DNA from: SIG603 sp964370115
GTDB taxonomy: Bacteria > Bacillota > Clostridia > Oscillospirales > Acutalibacteraceae
NCBI GenBank assembly: GCA_964370115.1
Contig: CAYJIA010000018.1
Span: 1 to 38,920, forward strand
Reading direction: 5' to 3'
Length of the DNA: 38,920 nt
Positions 17,573 through 26,849 of the stretch are shown here, in pieces (position 1 is the stretch's first letter; each line of letters begins with the position of its first letter). The position numbers and the translations under genes are program-made. The notes below the pieces were generated by a model that had not been told where the DNA came from, ran no database searches, and was given only the letters and a program-made list of their open reading frames with translations.

Positions 17573-19426
17573 ATGGATAAAATCTTAGATAGTATTACAG
17601 ATCAAAAAGAGATAAGGTTTCTTACAAAAGAAAATGAAGAACAGCTTTGTAAAGAAGTGCGTGAAGAGATAGTTGAATCTGTTTCTAAAAACGGAGGACA
17701 TCTTGCATCTAATTTAGGTGTTGTAGAGCTAAGCGTCGCACTTTTATCGGTATTTGATTTAGAAAAAGATACTATCATTTGGGACGTGGGACATCAGTGT
17801 TACACGCATAAAATTTTGACAGGAAGAAAAGAAAGATTTTCAACTGTTCGGGCAAATGATGGACTTTCAGGTTTTCCGTCAAGAGAAGAAAGTGACTTTG
17901 ACCCATTTACAACAGGGCATAGTAGTGCCTCAATTTCTTCGGCGCTTGGAATAGCCATTGGTAAACAAATTAAGGAAAAAAGTGGATACACAGTCGCTGT
18001 AATAGGTGACGGAGCACTCACGGGTGGTCTTGCTTTTGAAGGCCTTAACAATGCAGGGCGAAGAAGAAAAAACTTTATAGTAATAATAAACGACAACAAT
18101 ATGTCGATCTCAAAAAATGTCGGCTCTATGGCAAAATACCTCACATACATGAGAAGCTCTCAGGGCTACATCAAGGCGAAAAGTTCTGTTGAGAGAACGC
18201 TTGGGAAAATTCCACTTGTGGGAAATTCTTTTGCAAACGGCCTTAGAAAAGCTAAGGGTGCTGTAAGAAGAATAGTGTATAAGTCAAATATTTTTGAAGA
18301 TATGGGATTTAAGTATTATGGGATTTTTGACGGGCATGATTTGACGCTTTTAAAAGAAACACTAGAGAATGTGAAGAAAATTAACAAGCCTGTCGTAATT
18401 CACCTTAGAACAACAAAGGGTAAGGGTTATCAATTTGCCGAGGAAAAACCTTGGGTTTTCCATGGTGTTGCTCCGTTTAACAATAAAACCGGCGAAGTGC
18501 CATGTCCAAAAAAATCATTTTCGGACGTGTTTGGAAACTGCCTTGTGAACATTGCTGAACAAAACAAGAAAATTTGTGCGATAACTGCTGCGATGTCTAC
18601 CGGTACAGGGCTTTTGGAATTTTCTAAAAAGTACAAAGACAGATTTTTTGATGTGGGAATAGCAGAGGCACACGCGGTGACTTTTGCAGCAGGACTTGCA
18701 AGACAAGGACTTTTGCCTGTGTTTGCGGTGTACTCTACATTTTTACAAAGAGCGTATGACAGCTTGGTGCACGACATTGCACTGCAAAATTTAAAAGTGG
18801 TATTGGCGGTAGACAGGGCTGGTATGGTAGGTGAGGACGGAAAAACTCATCAAGGCTTATTTGATGTTAGTTTTTTAAGAACTGTGCCAAACATTACAAT
18901 TTTCTCACCGTCGTATTTTGACGAATTAGACTTTACACTTCAAAGAATTGTAGAAGATGACTTTAATCTTGTGGCGGTAAGATACCCGAGAGGTGGCCAA
19001 ATGTATAGGCCAGACGACTTTGTCTCAAAGTTTATGGATTTTGACATCTATGGTGATGAAAATGCTAAAGTGGCGATTGTGACCTACGGTAGAGTTTTTT
19101 CAAATTGCTGTGAGGCATTAGAAAAGCTAAAAGCGGCAAACAAGAGTGCCGTTATTTATAAACTTAATAAAATCTTCCCGATAGAGGAAGAAGTTTTTGA
19201 AAAACTAAAAGCTTATGATAGCGTCCTGTTTGTCGAAGAAGGACAGCTAAACGGCGGAATTAACGAATATGTCTCTTTGAACTTACAACAAAGAGGATAC
19301 AAAGGAAAATATAGCGTAAGTGCTGTGAAAAATCCATTTGTCACCCATAACAGCATGGGGATACAAATGGAGAAAAATGGTCTAGACGCGCAATCTATAG
19401 CAAATGTTTTGAAAAATCTATGTTAG
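17573..19426 (+). CDS. dxs: 1-deoxy-D-xylulose-5-phosphate synthase
   Basis: 617 aa. It condenses pyruvate and glyceraldehyde-3-phosphate, the first step of the MEP isoprenoid route, using thiamine diphosphate. Motifs: HLASNLGVVELS, DVGHQCYTHK, the TPP site GDGALTGG with E-G-L-N-N-A-G and N-D-N near 145-175, FDVGIAEAHAVTFAAG around the catalytic glutamate, and D-R-A-G-M-V-G-E-D-G-K-T-H-Q-G. Full length, starting 12 nt after folD. The isoprenoid product also feeds undecaprenyl phosphate, the carrier used by the EPS operon. Confidence 0.97.
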   Translation: MDKILDSITDQKEIRFLTKENEEQLCKEVREEIVESVSKNGGHLASNLGVVELSVALLSVFDLEKDTIIWDVGHQCYTHKILTGRKERFSTVRANDGLSGFPSREESDFDPFTTGHSSASISSALGIAIGKQIKEKSGYTVAVIGDGALTGGLAFEGLNNAGRRRKNFIVIINDNNMSISKNVGSMAKYLTYMRSSQGYIKAKSSVERTLGKIPLVGNSFANGLRKAKGAVRRIVYKSNIFEDMGFKYYGIFDGHDLTLLKETLENVKKINKPVVIHLRTTKGKGYQFAEEKPWVFHGVAPFNNKTGEVPCPKKSFSDVFGNCLVNIAEQNKKICAITAAMSTGTGLLEFSKKYKDRFFDVGIAEAHAVTFAAGLARQGLLPVFAVYSTFLQRAYDSLVHDIALQNLKVVLAVDRAGMVGEDGKTHQGLFDVSFLRTVPNITIFSPSYFDELDFTLQRIVEDDFNLVAVRYPRGGQMYRPDDFVSKFMDFDIYGDENAKVAIVTYGRVFSNCCEALEKLKAANKSAVIYKLNKIFPIEEEVFEKLKAYDSVLFVEEGQLNGGINEYVSLNLQQRGYKGKYSVSAVKNPFVTHNSMGIQMEKNGLDAQSIANVLKNLC

Positions 19427-19438
19427 GAAAGAGAATTT

Positions 19439-20254
19439 ATGGCTGAAAAATTAAGACTTGATGTGCTTTTATTTGAAAAAAATCTGGCGCCAAGCCGTGA
19501 AAAAGCAAGACTTCTTATTATGGAGGGTCTTGTATATGTCGATAACCAAAAATCGGATAAACCCGGCACACAGGTGGCAAAAGATGCAAACATAGAGGTA
19601 AGAGGAAATAAACTTAAATATGTAAGCCGTGGCGGATTAAAACTTGAGAAAGCGATGGCGAATTTCCCTATAAATCTCGAGGGTAAAATCTGTATGGATG
19701 TCGGTGCATCGACTGGTGGTTTTACCGACTGTATGCTACAAAACGGTGCAAAAAAAGTCTACTCGGTGGACGTTGGCTATGGTCAACTTGCTTGGTCTTT
19801 GAGAACTGATGAAAGAGTTGTAAATCTCGAAAGGCAAAATGCAAGATATCTTACAAGAGAAATCGTGCCTGACTGTATAGACTTTGTATCTATTGATGTG
19901 TCGTTTATATCGCTTAGGATTATTTTGCCGGCAATAAGAGATTTACTAAGCGATGGTGCAGGGCTTGCCTGTCTTATAAAGCCTCAGTTTGAGGCAGGGC
20001 GCGAAAAGGTTGGGAAAAAAGGCGTGGTTAAAGACAAGGCTGTACATATAGAGGTTGTCGAAACAATATGCAATTTCGCAAAAGACAACGGCTACAGCGT
20101 GTGTGGCCTACAGTTTTCGCCCATAAAAGGACCAGAGGGTAATATAGAGTATTTGGCATATCTAAACAAAAGCGAAGAAGCGTATTTGTTTGACGGCTTT
20201 GACCCAAAAGATATAGTGGAGCAATCACACGAAAGCTTGAATAAATTATCGTGA
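19439..20254 (+). CDS. tlyA: TlyA-family rRNA 2'-O-methyltransferase (S4 plus FtsJ-like domains)
   Basis: 271 aa. An N-terminal S4 RNA-binding domain (about 5-65) precedes an FtsJ-like SAM-binding domain with DVGASTGGFTD at about 87-97 and S-V-D-V-G-Y-G-Q-L. TlyA proteins methylate ribosomal RNA in mycobacteria; in Firmicutes they are often labelled hemolysin-like. Its place between dxs and nadK-argR-recN is the conserved order in Gram-positive bacteria. Confidence 0.93.
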   Translation: MAEKLRLDVLLFEKNLAPSREKARLLIMEGLVYVDNQKSDKPGTQVAKDANIEVRGNKLKYVSRGGLKLEKAMANFPINLEGKICMDVGASTGGFTDCMLQNGAKKVYSVDVGYGQLAWSLRTDERVVNLERQNARYLTREIVPDCIDFVSIDVSFISLRIILPAIRDLLSDGAGLACLIKPQFEAGREKVGKKGVVKDKAVHIEVVETICNFAKDNGYSVCGLQFSPIKGPEGNIEYLAYLNKSEEAYLFDGFDPKDIVEQSHESLNKLS

Positions 20255-20276
20255 AAATGAAAGGTAGGATTTTTAT

Positions 20277-21104
20277 ATGGTGCTCGCACTGCTTCCAAAT
20301 TCAGATAAAGTAGACGCGTTGGAACTTTCAAAACGCATAGAAAAAGTGCTTTTAGAAGATGGACATGAAGTTATAGTTAAAGAAGATGTAAACGGCACAC
20401 ATAAGGAAGACAGAAAAAATTTTTATGAAGAACTCAGTGGAGACTGTGATTTGTTCATTGCAATCGGTGGCGACGGAACTATTTTAAATGTCGCAAAACA
20501 TGTTGCACGTTGGGATAAGCCTGTGCTTGGAATAAATATGGGCAGGCTTGGATACATGGCAGGGCTTGAAATAGAGGAAATAGACTCGTTAAAAGATGTG
20601 GTAGAAAAACCTCATACAATAGAAGAAAGAATGATGATAGACGTGTTTGTGGAGGGCAAGCTTGTCGGCACAGCGCTAAACGACGCGGTAATTTCGGGTG
20701 AGCTATCAAGGCTTTTAGATTATAGTGTAACTATAAATGGTTCGCAGTTTAATTACAGGGCAGATGGACTTATACTATCGACGCCTACAGGCTCCACGGC
20801 ATATTCATTGTCGGCTGGAGGGCCTGTTGTAGATCCGAATATGGAGTGTATGATTTTTACCCCGATTTGTCCTCATTCACTGTTTAATAGAAGTGTGGTG
20901 TTTTCAAGAAAATCTACGCTGACTGTAAAAGTATGTGAAAAATTTAAAGGGAAAGTATATTTGACTTTAGACGGAGAAAAGCCAATAGAGCTTGCCTGTG
21001 GAGAAGAAATAGGATTTGCGTATTCGAAAAAATATGCAAGACTCATTATGACAGGTGAGAAAAATTTCTATGATGTGCTCAGTAAAAAGTTATTATCAAA
21101 TTAA
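20277..21104 (+). CDS. nadK: NAD kinase
   Basis: 275 aa. It phosphorylates NAD to NADP using ATP or polyphosphate. GGDGT, the phosphate-binding motif, is at 64-68. Further motifs are N-D-A-V-I and S-T-P-T-G-S-T-A-Y-S-L-S-A-G-G-P, all conserved in PpnK. ATG 20277 has an AGGTAGG site; the N-terminus is slightly shorter than the usual K-x-x-x-I-x-x-N start. Confidence 0.95.
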   Translation: MVLALLPNSDKVDALELSKRIEKVLLEDGHEVIVKEDVNGTHKEDRKNFYEELSGDCDLFIAIGGDGTILNVAKHVARWDKPVLGINMGRLGYMAGLEIEEIDSLKDVVEKPHTIEERMMIDVFVEGKLVGTALNDAVISGELSRLLDYSVTINGSQFNYRADGLILSTPTGSTAYSLSAGGPVVDPNMECMIFTPICPHSLFNRSVVFSRKSTLTVKVCEKFKGKVYLTLDGEKPIELACGEEIGFAYSKKYARLIMTGEKNFYDVLSKKLLSN

Positions 21105-21121
21105 TATATGGAGGTGCAATT

Positions 21122-21574
21122 ATGAAAACGAGAAGACATGATAAAATCAAAGAGCTTATAAGAGAAAACGATATAGACACTCAAGAGGAACTGCTAAAAT
21201 ATCTTAAGAGTGACGGATTTGATGTTACTCAGGCGACAGTATCAAGAGATATAAAAGAACTAAGACTTGTGAAAAGTCTTTCAAGCAGTGGAAGATACAG
21301 GTATATGATAGGCGGAGAAAATTCGAGAGATATTTCATCGAAGTTTTACTCTCTGTTTGAAGATTCGGTGCTTAGCATAGAGGCTGCTGGGAATTTAATA
21401 GTTATAAAATGTATGACAGGCATGGCTCAAGCGGTTTGCGCCTCTATGGATGCGAATAATTCGTTTGGGTTTGTCGGCACGCTTGCGGGTGAAGACACAA
21501 TAATGGCAATATGCAAAACGCCTGAAATGGCAGTGGATAAACAAGAAGAACTAAGGGCAATAATAAGTGAGTAA
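21122..21574 (+). CDS. argR: Arginine repressor ArgR/AhrC
   Basis: 150 aa, the typical size. An N-terminal winged helix contains the T-Q-A-T-V-S-R-D-I-K-E-L motif; the C-terminal hexamerisation and arginine-binding domain has GTLAGEDTIM near 119-128. It regulates arginine metabolism in response to L-arginine. The TATGGAGGTG site in front is strong. Position directly before recN is conserved in Firmicutes. Confidence 0.96.
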   Translation: MKTRRHDKIKELIRENDIDTQEELLKYLKSDGFDVTQATVSRDIKELRLVKSLSSSGRYRYMIGGENSRDISSKFYSLFEDSVLSIEAAGNLIVIKCMTGMAQAVCASMDANNSFGFVGTLAGEDTIMAICKTPEMAVDKQEELRAIISE

Positions 21575-21591
21575 ATATAGGTGATAACAAG

Positions 21592-23247
21592 ATGTTAAGA
21601 TGTTTACACATAGAAAATGTGGCAGTTATTGAAAAAGCGCAGATAGACTTTGAAAAAGGTCTTACTGTAATGACCGGTGAGACAGGTGCGGGTAAGTCGA
21701 TAATAATAGACTCGATTGAGCTTATCATGGGCAAACGCTCTTCAAAGGATATAATAAGGACAGGTGCGGACTTTGCAAGGGTCACGGCGCTTTTTGATGA
21801 TTTACCAAAAGAAATAATAAAAAAATTAAATGAAATGGACATAGACTGCTTAGACGGTGATGTGCAGATATTTAGGGATATCAAAAGCAGTGGTAAGTCT
21901 ATTTGCAAGATAAACGGTGTGCCGGTTACTTTAGCTATGCTCAAAGAGATTTCACAAAAGCTTATCTGTGTTCATGGACAGCATGATAGCTATGAGTTGT
22001 TGTCTGCTGAAATTCACTGCAAATATTTGGACGACTATGCAAAGCTTGATGCTCTGCATAAGTCCTATATAGAAAAATTTGAAGCGCTTAAGACAATAAA
22101 GAAACAGCTTGATGCACTAATGATAGACGAAAATCAAAAAGAACGAAGAATTGATTTGTTAAGCTATCAAATAGAGGAAATAGAGCTTGCAGACATAAAG
22201 CCTGGCGAGCGTGAAAGGCTGTCAAAAAAACGTGAGACCATAAGAAATGGCGAGAGTATTTCAAAAAGTTTGGGTCTTGCAAATATGGCTCTAAACTCTG
22301 ATGAGGGCAGTATAGTCTCGGCTTTAAGTGTTGCCACAAGAAATATTGAAGATGCGGCAAAAAACTACAAGGACATTGAGAGCCTAGCGGAAAAAATGCG
22401 GGATCTTGAGTATAATCTGACCGACATAGCAATGGATATAAGAGGGCATTATGAGAACCTCGACTTTAATCCAAAAGAGCTTGAAGCAGTAGAAGAGAGA
22501 CTTGATTTATTATATAAATTAAGCCTAAAATATGGCGAGAATGAAGAAGAAATACTTGAAAATTTAGAAAAATACAGGACAGAACTCACCGACATAAAGC
22601 TTTCACAAGAAAAAATTGATTTACTGTCAGATGAGTTTGAAAAAGTTAAAGAAGATGCAATAGGCCTTGCGAAAGATTTATCTACTAAAAGAAAGCAGGC
22701 AGCTGCTAAGTTTTGTGAGAAAATAAGGGGTGAGCTCTCCTTTTTGAATATGCCAAATGTAAGGCTTGAAGTATTACAAGAGCGTACTGCGCTTACTCAA
22801 AACGGTTGCGACAAGGTGGAGTTTTTGGTATCGGCAAACAAGGGTGAGGATTTAAAACCCATGTCTAAAATTGCCTCAGGCGGTGAGCTTTCTAGGATTA
22901 TGCTTGCCCTAAAAGTAGTGCTTGCAGGAAAAAATTCTAAGGAAACCATGGTTTTTGACGAAATTGATGCAGGTATAAGCGGAGAGGCAGGAAACAAGGT
23001 CGGCAAAAAACTCAAGGATCTGTCCTTGAATAATCAACTTGTGTGCATAACTCATTTAGCGCAAATTGCCGCAATGGCAGATAATCATATGCTTATTAAG
23101 AAAAAAGAGGAAAAGGGCAAGACTTTGACAAATGTAAAAACCCTTACACTCGACGAAAGAATAGACGAGCTTGCTAGAATTACTTCAGGCGATGGCATTA
23201 CAGAGCTTAAAAGAAAAATGGCAAGAGAAATGCTTGAAAGCACTTGA
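21592..23247 (+). CDS. recN: DNA repair ATPase RecN
   Basis: 551 aa, SMC-like. Walker A GETGAGKS is at 29-36, the central region is coiled coil, and the C-terminal half carries the ABC signature SGGELSR and Walker B MVFDEIDAGISG. It gathers broken DNA ends during double-strand break repair. Last gene of the operon; its stop codon overlaps the -35 box of the tyrS promoter. Confidence 0.97.
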   Translation: MLRCLHIENVAVIEKAQIDFEKGLTVMTGETGAGKSIIIDSIELIMGKRSSKDIIRTGADFARVTALFDDLPKEIIKKLNEMDIDCLDGDVQIFRDIKSSGKSICKINGVPVTLAMLKEISQKLICVHGQHDSYELLSAEIHCKYLDDYAKLDALHKSYIEKFEALKTIKKQLDALMIDENQKERRIDLLSYQIEEIELADIKPGERERLSKKRETIRNGESISKSLGLANMALNSDEGSIVSALSVATRNIEDAAKNYKDIESLAEKMRDLEYNLTDIAMDIRGHYENLDFNPKELEAVEERLDLLYKLSLKYGENEEEILENLEKYRTELTDIKLSQEKIDLLSDEFEKVKEDAIGLAKDLSTKRKQAAAKFCEKIRGELSFLNMPNVRLEVLQERTALTQNGCDKVEFLVSANKGEDLKPMSKIASGGELSRIMLALKVVLAGKNSKETMVFDEIDAGISGEAGNKVGKKLKDLSLNNQLVCITHLAQIAAMADNHMLIKKKEEKGKTLTNVKTLTLDERIDELARITSGDGITELKRKMAREMLEST

Positions 23248-23272
23248 CATCTATTAAATATAGCTATATAAT
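23244..23272 (+). promoter_or_regulatory. Consensus sigma-A promoter of the tyrS T-box transcript
   Basis: TTGACA (23244-23249), a 17-nt spacer, and TATAAT (23267-23272): both boxes are exact consensus. The -35 box overlaps the recN stop codon (23245-23247). Expected transcription start is near 23280, directly before the T-box leader. Confidence 0.85.
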
Positions 23273-23281
23273 CAAATTAAT

Positions 23282-23540
23282 AACTTAGATGAAAAGAAGT
23301 ATCAAATTTAAGCTTTCAGAGAGCCTGTGGTTGGTGTGAATGGGCAGTAAGGATTTGTGAAATACATTTCGGAGTTGCAATTTTGAAAAACTTGAGTAGG
23401 AATTGTCGGTGTAACGCACGTTAAAGCGTTTAGAAAGTGTTAGCTTTCTTTGAGGCCGTTTTATACGGTAAAATGAGGTGGTACCGCGGTAATTCCGCCC
23501 TCTGCATGAAATAAAATGCAGGGGGCTTTTATATTTTCTC
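23282..23540 (+). promoter_or_regulatory. Tyrosine-specific T-box riboswitch leader
   Basis: The leader contains the conserved T-box stretch TGAGGTGGTACCGCGG at 23474-23489, which forms the antiterminator that pairs with the uncharged tRNA end. A terminator hairpin follows at 23497-23526. The specifier is most likely TAC (tyrosine) at 23363-23365 within GAAATACATTTC, in agreement with the downstream gene tyrS. Uncharged tRNA-Tyr would stabilise the antiterminator and turn on tyrS. The leader fills the 321-nt gap between recN and tyrS. Confidence 0.93.
23497..23534 (+). terminator. T-box regulated intrinsic terminator
   Basis: Arms GCCCTCTGCAT (23497-23507) and ATGCAGGGGGC (23516-23526) pair over 11 positions with one G-U, loop of 8 nt, then a T-rich run. 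It is mutually exclusive with the antiterminator that uses the T-box just upstream. Confidence 0.88.
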
Positions 23541-23568
23541 TGCAAAAATTGAAAGGATAGAAAAAACT

Positions 23569-24795
23569 ATGGGTATTTTTGAAGAACTACAAGAAAGGGG
23601 CCTTATAGCCCAAGTATCAAACGAGGATGAAATTAAGAAACTGATTAACAACGGAGAGGCAACATTCTACATTGGATTTGACCCCACAGCAGACAGCTTG
23701 CACGTAGGACATTTTATGGCTTTATGCCTTATGAAAAGACTGCAAATGGCAGGAAATAAACCAATCGCACTTTTAGGTGGCGGAACGGGAATGGTCGGAG
23801 ATCCATCTGGCAGAACAGACATGAGAAATGTATTGAGTGTCGAGGACATTGAGCATAACTGCAACAGATTTAAAGAGCAAATGAGCAAGTTTATCGATTT
23901 TTCTGAGGGCAAAGCCTTAATGGTAAACAATGCGGACTGGTTGTTAAAACTTAATTACATTGAGCTTTTAAGAGAAGTGGGATCTTGCTTTAGCGTTAAC
24001 AAAATGCTAAGTGCCGAATGCTACAAGCAAAGAATGGCAAAAGGACTAAGCTTTTTAGAGTTTAACTACATGATAATGCAAAGTTACGACTTTTACGCTC
24101 TATTTAAAGAGTACAACTGTAACCTACAGTTTGGTGGCGACGACCAATGGAGCAACATGCTAGGCGGTACAGAGCTTATCAGAAAGAAGCTAAGAAAAGA
24201 CGCGCATGTTATGACTATTACCCTGCTTTTAAATTCAGAGGGCAAAAAAATGGGTAAGACTCAAAGCGGTGCAGTGTGGCTAGACCCAGAAAAAACATCT
24301 CCGTTTGACTTCTTCCAATACTGGAGAAATGTCGACGATAACGACGTTTTGAAATGCATTAAAATGCTGACTTTCCTACCAATGGAAGAAATAAGAGCAA
24401 TGGATTCTTGGGAGGGGGCACAGTTAAACACTGCAAAAGAAATATTAGCGTTTGAGCTTACAAAGCTTGTCCATAATGAAGAAGAGGCTATAAAGGCAAG
24501 AGATGCGGCAAAAGCATTGTTCTCTACAGGTGTCAGTGCCGACAACATGCCAGGCTCAGAGCTTGAAGCATCACTATTTGAGGGAGAGGGCCTAAACATT
24601 TTAGATCTTTTAACAAATTCAGGACTTACACCATCAAAAGCAGAGGCAAGACGTCTTGTGCAACAAGGTGGAGTTAGCATAGACGATAAAAAAATTAGCG
24701 ATGTGAAATTTAGTGTGACTACTTCTGCCTTTGAAAAAGGTTATATAGTAGTAAAAAAAGGTAAAAAAGTTTTCCATAAAATTACCTTAGCGTAA
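23569..24795 (+). CDS. tyrS: Tyrosyl-tRNA synthetase
   Basis: 408 aa, class I synthetase that charges tRNA-Tyr. The HIGH-type motif HVGH is at 45-48 and the KMSKS-type loop reads KMGKT at 227-231. The tyrosine pocket block Y-I-G-F-D-P-T-A-D-S-L is present, and a C-terminal S4 domain covers about 340-400. ATG 23569 has an AAAGGA site. Expression is controlled by the T-box leader upstream. Confidence 0.97.
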   Translation: MGIFEELQERGLIAQVSNEDEIKKLINNGEATFYIGFDPTADSLHVGHFMALCLMKRLQMAGNKPIALLGGGTGMVGDPSGRTDMRNVLSVEDIEHNCNRFKEQMSKFIDFSEGKALMVNNADWLLKLNYIELLREVGSCFSVNKMLSAECYKQRMAKGLSFLEFNYMIMQSYDFYALFKEYNCNLQFGGDDQWSNMLGGTELIRKKLRKDAHVMTITLLLNSEGKKMGKTQSGAVWLDPEKTSPFDFFQYWRNVDDNDVLKCIKMLTFLPMEEIRAMDSWEGAQLNTAKEILAFELTKLVHNEEEAIKARDAAKALFSTGVSADNMPGSELEASLFEGEGLNILDLLTNSGLTPSKAEARRLVQQGGVSIDDKKISDVKFSVTTSAFEKGYIVVKKGKKVFHKITLA

Positions 24796-24854
24796 TTAAA
24801 TTTTAACATTTATATAATAAAATAATCGTATATACAAATTAAGGAGATGTAAAT

Positions 24855-26261
24855 ATGGGCGGTATGTTTGGAGTTGCTTCAAAAAACAGTTGTACCTTGG
24901 ATTTATTTTTTGGTGTAGATTATCACTCTCACCTTGGTACTTATCGAGGCGGTATGGCAGTTTTTGACGGTGAGCATTTTAACAAGGCGATACACAATAT
25001 ACAAAACACACCTTTTAGGACAAAATTTGAAAATGATATCGAAGAGCTTCAAGGAAACATTGGTATAGGCTGTATAGCAGATATGTATCCTCAACCTCTA
25101 GTGATAAACGCAAGCTTTGGAAGCTATGCAATTACTACTGTAGGAAAAATAAACAATAAAGACGAGCTTTTGAAAGAGACCTTTAAGTGTGGCAACACTC
25201 ACTTTTTAGAGCTTAGTGGCGGAAAAATAAACTCTACCGAACTTGTGGCGGCGCTTATTAATCAAAAAAATGATTTAATAGAAGGTATAAAATATGTTCA
25301 AGAAGTAATAGACGGCTCTATGTCTATGCTTGTCATGACAAAGGAAGGCATATACGCTGCCCGTGACAGACTTGGAAGGACACCTATTGTAATAGGTAAA
25401 AAGAAAGATGCATACTGCGCATCATTTGAGGATTTTGCCTATATTAACCTAGGTTATAATTTTCACCATGAATTAGGGCCAAACGAGATATATTTCATTA
25501 GTCCAGACAAGGCATATCAAATCGAAGCGCCAAAAAAAGAGATGAAAATTTGTTCTTTTTTATGGGTGTACTATGGATATCCTACATCTTCTTATGAGGG
25601 TGTAAACGTAGAGGCTATGAGGTACGAATGCGGAAAACTTTTGGCAAAAAGAGACGATGTATCACCCGACATAGTAGCAGGCGTGCCGGACTCTGGTATA
25701 GCACATGCAATAGGATATGCAAATGAATCGGGCATACCTTTTGCAAGACCATTTATAAAGTATACTCCTACATGGCCTAGATCGTTCATGCCGCAAAAGC
25801 AGTCGCAAAGAAGTCTTATAGCAAAAATGAAGCTAATACCAGTCGATGCACTTATTAAAAATAAAGATTTGCTTTTGATTGACGACTCGATAGTGCGCGG
25901 AACTCAATTAGGCGAGACAACAGAGTTTTTATATAGCAGTGGTGCAAAAGAAGTGCATATAAGGCCTGCATGTCCACCACTTTTATACGGCTGTAAATAT
26001 CTAAACTTCTCACGTTCTGGCTCAATTTTTGACCTTATCACAAGAAGAGTGATTAAAGAGCGCGAGGGCGATGGTGTAAGCGAAGCGCTGCTTTCTGATT
26101 ATGCCGATCCAGACAGCAAAAATTATGCAGCTATGCTTGAAATGATAAGAAAACAACTGAATTTTACAACTTTAAGATACCACAGGGTAGACGATTTGGT
26201 ACAGTCAATTGGGATAGAACCTTGCAAACTTTGCACATATTGTTGGAACGGTAAAGAATAA
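24855..26261 (+). CDS. PurF-like amidophosphoribosyltransferase paralogue without the N-terminal cysteine
   Basis: 468 aa. The C-terminal half has the PRPP-binding motif DDSIVRGT (343-350) and cysteines at 373, 380, 457, 460 and 463, which recall the iron-sulfur ligands of Bacillus-type PurF. The N-terminal half looks like a class-II glutaminase fold (E-G-I-Y-A-A-R-D-R-L-G-R-T-P), but the expected Met-Cys start is M-G-G-M-F-G, and the first cysteine is residue 13. Glutamine hydrolysis by the usual Ntn mechanism is therefore unlikely. It may use ammonia or have another role. AAGGAGATG is the ribosome site. No other purine gene is adjacent; it follows tyrS by 59 nt with no clear terminator between. 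Confidence 0.82.
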   Translation: MGGMFGVASKNSCTLDLFFGVDYHSHLGTYRGGMAVFDGEHFNKAIHNIQNTPFRTKFENDIEELQGNIGIGCIADMYPQPLVINASFGSYAITTVGKINNKDELLKETFKCGNTHFLELSGGKINSTELVAALINQKNDLIEGIKYVQEVIDGSMSMLVMTKEGIYAARDRLGRTPIVIGKKKDAYCASFEDFAYINLGYNFHHELGPNEIYFISPDKAYQIEAPKKEMKICSFLWVYYGYPTSSYEGVNVEAMRYECGKLLAKRDDVSPDIVAGVPDSGIAHAIGYANESGIPFARPFIKYTPTWPRSFMPQKQSQRSLIAKMKLIPVDALIKNKDLLLIDDSIVRGTQLGETTEFLYSSGAKEVHIRPACPPLLYGCKYLNFSRSGSIFDLITRRVIKEREGDGVSEALLSDYADPDSKNYAAMLEMIRKQLNFTTLRYHRVDDLVQSIGIEPCKLCTYCWNGKE

Positions 26262-26278
26262 AAGTTAATATTGATTTA

Positions 26279-26322
26279 AGGGCTGTGAAAAATTTAAAAA
26301 AATTTTTTCGTAGCCCTCTTTC
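26279..26322 (+). terminator. Probable terminator after the PurF-like gene
   Basis: AGGGCT (26279-26284) pairs with AGCCCT (26312-26317). The inner arms GAAAAATTT and AAATTTTTTC extend the stem, and CTTTCATTT follows. The T run is interrupted, so strength is uncertain. Confidence 0.65.
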
Positions 26323-26346
26323 ATTTATAAAAAAGCGTGGTATAAA
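26318..26346 (+). promoter_or_regulatory. Possible extended -10 promoter for fliW-csrA
   Basis: CTTTCA (26318-26323), 17 nt, TATAAA (26341-26346), with TGG directly before the -10 box. It lies about 70 nt upstream of fliW. The -35 box is a poor match, so the extended -10 carries most of the support. Confidence 0.45.
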
Positions 26347-26417
26347 TTAGATGAACACAAAAAATCCCTTTACACATGGATGTGGATTTGCGATAGGATT
26401 AGCAGGAAGGTGATATT

Positions 26418-26849
26418 ATGATTTATAACACTCGTGACTTTGGTGAAATTGAAGTAAAAGACGAAAATATTATTACATTTGTTCAACCGATTTTTGGATT
26501 TGAAGATTATAAGAAATTTTTTATGATGTTTGATGATGAAATAGGGGACAATATAGCATGGTTACAGTCCGCAGAAGAAGAGGGACTTTGCTTTGTGATA
26601 ATAAATGCTTCGGATTATACGGAAATTTACAAACCACAGTTTAGCGAAAAGGTTAAAAAGCAAATTGGCACAGATGAAATAGACACTTGGCTTATTTGTG
26701 TAGTCGGCGAAAATATGGAAAAGTCGACATTGAATTTAAAAAGTCCAATACTTATAAATGAAAAAAGTAGAACAGCACTTCAAACCATACTTGAAGATTC
26801 ATACCCACTGCGCCATCCCCTTTTAGAAAAGAGGGAACTAAAATGTTGA
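26418..26849 (+). CDS. fliW: Flagellar assembly factor FliW
   Basis: 143 aa. It matches FliW in size and pattern: an N-terminal beta strand with D-F-G-E-I-E-V, F-V-Q-P-I-F-G-F-E-D-Y, and a C-terminal N-L-K-S-P-I-L-I-N block. FliW binds flagellin and CsrA: when free of flagellin it sequesters CsrA and relieves repression of flagellin translation. It overlaps csrA by 7 nt, and the flagellin gene lies about 0.6 kb downstream, so the whole partner-switch is here. Ribosome site AGGAAGGTG. Confidence 0.94.
   Translation: MIYNTRDFGEIEVKDENIITFVQPIFGFEDYKKFFMMFDDEIGDNIAWLQSAEEEGLCFVIINASDYTEIYKPQFSEKVKKQIGTDEIDTWLICVVGENMEKSTLNLKSPILINEKSRTALQTILEDSYPLRHPLLEKRELKC

Noticed and set aside
24796..24854. 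Promoter for the PurF-like gene
   Set aside because: The AT-rich gap has TTAACA and TATATA-like boxes but the spacing is about 20 nt, so I could not support a promoter.
26351..26413. 20-codon open frame ending 4 nt before fliW
   Set aside because: It has no ribosome site, and the predicted transcript start falls on its ATG. It may be a leader peptide but nothing supports translation.
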